DNA of 6,124 nucleotides from Acidimicrobiia bacterium (lineage in GTDB: Bacteria > Actinomycetota > Acidimicrobiia > Acidimicrobiales > JACDCH01), in the NCBI GenBank assembly GCA_013694495.1, contig JACDCH010000468.1:1-6124 (forward strand), written 5' to 3'. Positions 5,319-6,124 of the stretch are shown piece by piece. Below the pieces are notes generated by a model. That model ran no database searches, was not told the origin of the DNA, and saw nothing but the letters and a program-made list of their open reading frames with translations. Both the position numbers and the translations under genes were made by a program. Position 1 is the first letter of the stretch, and the number at the start of each line of letters is the position of its first letter.

Positions 5319-6124
5319 ATGTCCCGCACGGCGGCTGCCACCGCCCGGTCGTCCGACCGCGTCCTCGGCCCCGATTCGCTCCTGTGGCGGTGGGCGGGCG
5401 ACACCCGAATCGCCTTCCTCGGCGGCACGATCGGCCTGCTGCAGCTCATGCACCCGGCCATCGGCGCCGGCGTGCTCCAGCACTCGAACTTCTTCGAGGA
5501 CCCCATCGACCGGGTGTTCCGGTCGCTGCCCCGCATCCTCGGCGCGGTCTACGACGGTCCCACGGCAACGGACACCGGGCTCGACGTGCGCGACGCGCAC
5601 CGCGACATCAGGGGCGTCGACGGCAGCGGGCAGCGCTACCACGCCCTCGATCCGGCGACGTTCTGGTGGGCCCACGCCACGTTCCAGTTCATGGCCGAGC
5701 AGGTCGTCGATCGCTGGGACCGGCATCGCCTCACCGCCGCCGAGCGGGAGCAGCTCTACCGCGAGGGCATCGAGTGGTACCGCCGCTACGGCGTCAGCGA
5801 CCGGGTGGTGCCGCCGGACCGGGACGCGTTCCAGGCCGAGTGGGACCGCATCTGCGCCGACGTCCTGGAGATGAACGACGCCGTGCGCTTCGTGCTCGAC
5901 CTACTCGATGCGTCGCAGCTGCCCCGGGTCGACGAGCGCTCGGGGGTGCCGGCGTGGGTGCTGCCCTTCGCCAACACCTGGCTCGCCCGACGGCTCGCGT
6001 CGCGGCCCTCGCGGATCATCGCCATCGGCGGCCTGCCGCGCGTGGTCCGCGAGCGGTTCGACATCCCGTGGAGCCGGCGCGACCAGGCCGAGCTCGACGT
6101 GCTCGAGTGGTCGGTCGCCCGCAC
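5319..6124 (+). CDS. DUF2236 / MpaB-family oxygenase-like protein, C-terminus cut by window edge
   Basis: Seen: 268 codons from ATG 5319, open to the right edge. Family landmarks occur in order: P18-DSLLWRWAGD, G35-GTIGLLQLMHPAIGAGV (H45), H55-SNFFEDPIDRVFRSL, V90-RDAHRDIRGV (H94), R106-YHALDP (H108), and W116-WAHATF (H119), followed by helices with LTAAEREQLYREG. Known: this pattern is that of the DUF2236 family, named for the fungal mycophenolic-acid oxygenase MpaB and related to the haem-containing latex clearing protein. The conserved His residues are candidate haem or active-site ligands. No signal peptide is visible and the protein appears mostly helical, so it is probably cytoplasmic or peripherally associated. 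Inferred: an oxidative enzyme of unknown substrate, lacking only a modest C-terminal piece. The start is supported by the promoter-like element just upstream and by the N-terminal match; there is no ribosome binding site. It is divergent from the phosphotransferase set. Confidence 0.88.
   Translation, partial: MSRTAAATARSSDRVLGPDSLLWRWAGDTRIAFLGGTIGLLQLMHPAIGAGVLQHSNFFEDPIDRVFRSLPRILGAVYDGPTATDTGLDVRDAHRDIRGVDGSGQRYHALDPATFWWAHATFQFMAEQVVDRWDRHRLTAAEREQLYREGIEWYRRYGVSDRVVPPDRDAFQAEWDRICADVLEMNDAVRFVLDLLDASQLPRVDERSGVPAWVLPFANTWLARRLASRPSRIIAIGGLPRVVRERFDIPWSRRDQAELDVLEWSVAR

Noticed and set aside
5216..5536. N-terminal extension of the phosphotransferase to a start at 5536
   Set aside because: It would overlap the divergent promoter region and the oxygenase gene, and the added residues show no family similarity. 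The family-like start is ATG 5215.
4768..5874. A 368-codon plus-strand frame
   Set aside because: It runs antisense to the phosphotransferase and then out of frame through the MpaB-family gene; the product is Arg/Pro/Ser-rich and low in complexity.
5786..6124. A minus-strand frame reaching the right edge
   Set aside because: It is antisense to the conserved MpaB-family gene; the Ser/Arg-rich product shows no domain.
1..6124. CRISPR array, tRNA/rRNA genes, transposase or phage genes, toxin-antitoxin pair, or a novel defence system
   Set aside because: I saw no repeat-spacer pattern, RNA-gene landmarks, mobile-element proteins or defence domains. The genes present belong to known families in an ordinary chromosomal arrangement.

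Overview
This window looks like ordinary chromosome of a high-GC Actinomycetota. Coding regions have G or C at almost every third codon position. GTG starts, SD-poor starts and a mycothiol-dependent-isomerase family gene all fit that phylum, because mycothiol is an actinobacterial thiol. The gene mix might suggest Acidimicrobiia or a relative, but the phylum is as far as the sequence alone supports. I found no RNA genes, CRISPR array, insertion sequence, attachment site or origin.

Layout from left to right. (1) Bases 1-1510, minus strand: an exported alpha/beta hydrolase of the Abhydrolase_10 type, cut by the left edge. It covers the whole region even though a very long antisense frame also runs there. 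(2) Bases 1586-1950, minus: a short GatB/YqeY-domain protein split between two reading frames at about 1843-1852. (3) Bases 1951-2145: a divergent intergenic region. (4) Bases 2146-2514, plus: a stand-alone STAS-domain protein (anti-sigma factor antagonist type) with a clear ribosome binding site before a GTG start. (5) Bases 2531-5215, minus: three genes read in the order APH-family phosphotransferase, mycothiol-dependent maleylpyruvate-isomerase-like (DinB/MDMPI) protein, and a second APH-family phosphotransferase related to hygromycin B phosphotransferase. The last two overlap by four bases (GTGA), so they are probably translated together. (6) Bases 5216-5318: a divergent promoter region, the most A/T-rich stretch in the window. 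(7) Bases 5319-6124, plus: a DUF2236 / MpaB-family oxygenase-like protein cut by the right edge.

The three-gene minus-strand set is the only clear functional unit: two small-molecule kinases around a thiol-transferase-like enzyme. Modification or detoxification of a small molecule is a reasonable inference, but the substrates cannot be read from sequence. The most notable anomaly is the YqeY-domain gene. It is either interrupted by a one-base deletion (real or a sequencing error) or expressed as two pieces across a GTGA junction. I do not see a previously undescribed multi-gene system here.
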